From contig NW_017802824.1 in the NCBI RefSeq assembly GCF_001625305.1, forward strand, positions 4,490,260 to 4,554,259: a DNA stretch of 64,000 bases, written 5' to 3'. The notes below the pieces were generated by a model. The model was not told the DNA's origin, did not search any database, and worked only from the letters and a program-made list of their open reading frames with translations. Below are positions 63,086 through 64,000 of the stretch, one piece after another (positions within the stretch are counted from its first letter, which is position 1; each line of letters starts with the position of its first letter). This stretch comes from Branchiostoma belcheri (Eukaryota > Chordata > Leptocardii > Amphioxiformes > Branchiostomatidae). A program made the translations under genes and the position numbers.

Positions 63086-64000
63086 TTGCAAATAAAGATA
63101 TCGAGTGATTGCCATAGACATATACATATGCGGGGAAACTCCCAAAGTTGCGCAGGTATACGTAGCATACAAACCTCGATCCACGGGTACGTACTAAGAA
63201 TAATACCGGAGGTTGCAATTGACCATTGAATCCGTCAAAGGCGCGCCGCAAGCAATTGCAAATATTAAGGGGAGATAGACTACGTTTGTTTTATTGACCT
63301 AGCATAAAAGAATCTCTTTCAAGTTCTCGTTACATGGCGCGAGAAAGTGGCTTTTATCAAAAGACGAAATGAAGAAATCGAAAGATAACATACATTAGTA
63401 GGAATATAAAGATTAACAGAGTATACATCAGAATACATATGATCATACTTGGCAAATGCTGCCTAGGTTAAGATGCATGCACTTGAAAACAGGTGCAAAT
63501 TCACACCAACGCCATATTGATCGTTTTTAAACAAGGGGCACTACAGGCCCCCAAAACTGACAAGATTCTCTAGGACAAAATCTTCATATGATGAATGACA
63601 TATGCAATCATTTTATATCATACGTGTATTATCATTTCGTATTTCTGGTGCTTGTGAACTGTTAAAACAACCTTCACGAGTTGTGCTGAGTTCCGAAAAA
63701 CCAACTATAGACCATGCCTAGTCTTGACAACAACATCCTGTCCACTGACATGTCAGACACACTCCATGTTGTTGTCATGTACAACTCCCATATCCATAGC
63801 TTTATACCTCATTCCAAATGCAAGCCAAGCTATCCATACATGACTACTGGTATATGCTGTAACTCATATACTTTGTGATAATATTTAGTCGTTAAATTGT
63901 AGGATATACTAGCCATGTACTATTGATTTTGTGCCATACATTGTAACATATATAACAGTTACATGTACGATTGTCGAGCAAAAAATAAGTTTCATTCATG

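Larger units (their letters stand above)
61530..64000. other. No gene recognised
   Basis: It holds the dispersed repeat at 62.1 kb and the 18-bp minisatellite at 63.0 kb. No exon with family similarity was seen up to the window edge. Confidence 0.55.

Overview
This is a stretch of animal nuclear DNA: genes split by GT-AG introns, AT-rich, dense in short interspersed repeats. A prokineticin with the AVITG start, together with the other gene families and the repeat style, points to a chordate, most likely a cephalochordate (amphioxus, Branchiostoma). The species call is inference. Only four genes could be supported. All were assembled by hand from splice sites, reading phase and family motifs, because most exons are shorter than 300 bp.

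Layout. 1-24.2 kb: no recognisable host gene; it holds a decayed non-LTR retrotransposon (11.0-12.2 kb), tRNA-derived SINEs, a fold-back element, microsatellites and several local tandem duplications. 24.2-37.6 kb, minus strand: a complete 19-exon gene for a neprilysin-like M13 zinc ectopeptidase of 753 aa. 37.7-46.2 kb: repeats, including a large inverted repeat with a retrotransposon fragment in its loop and two Harbinger-like MITEs. 46.2-49.7 kb, minus strand: a two-exon prokineticin of 107 aa with all ten cysteines. 51.9-52.8 kb, plus strand: a two-exon, 89-aa secreted eight-cysteine peptide precursor with a KR cleavage site, head-to-head with prokineticin. 53.3-59.0 kb, minus strand: a ten-coding-exon JmjC ribosomal oxygenase (RIOX2/MINA53-like), 686 aa, with an unusual acidic tract. 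59.1-64 kb: its probable 5' exon, then repeats.

Function. Two adjacent genes encode small disulfide-rich secreted peptides that share cysteine order and intron position. The neighbouring ectopeptidase belongs to a family that cleaves small extracellular peptides; any functional link is only a hypothesis. RIOX2 is a nuclear/nucleolar protein hydroxylase and looks unrelated. The best candidates for something undescribed are the head-to-head peptide pair, the splice-donor minisatellite in the peptidase gene, and a SINE family that carries one head on several different tails.
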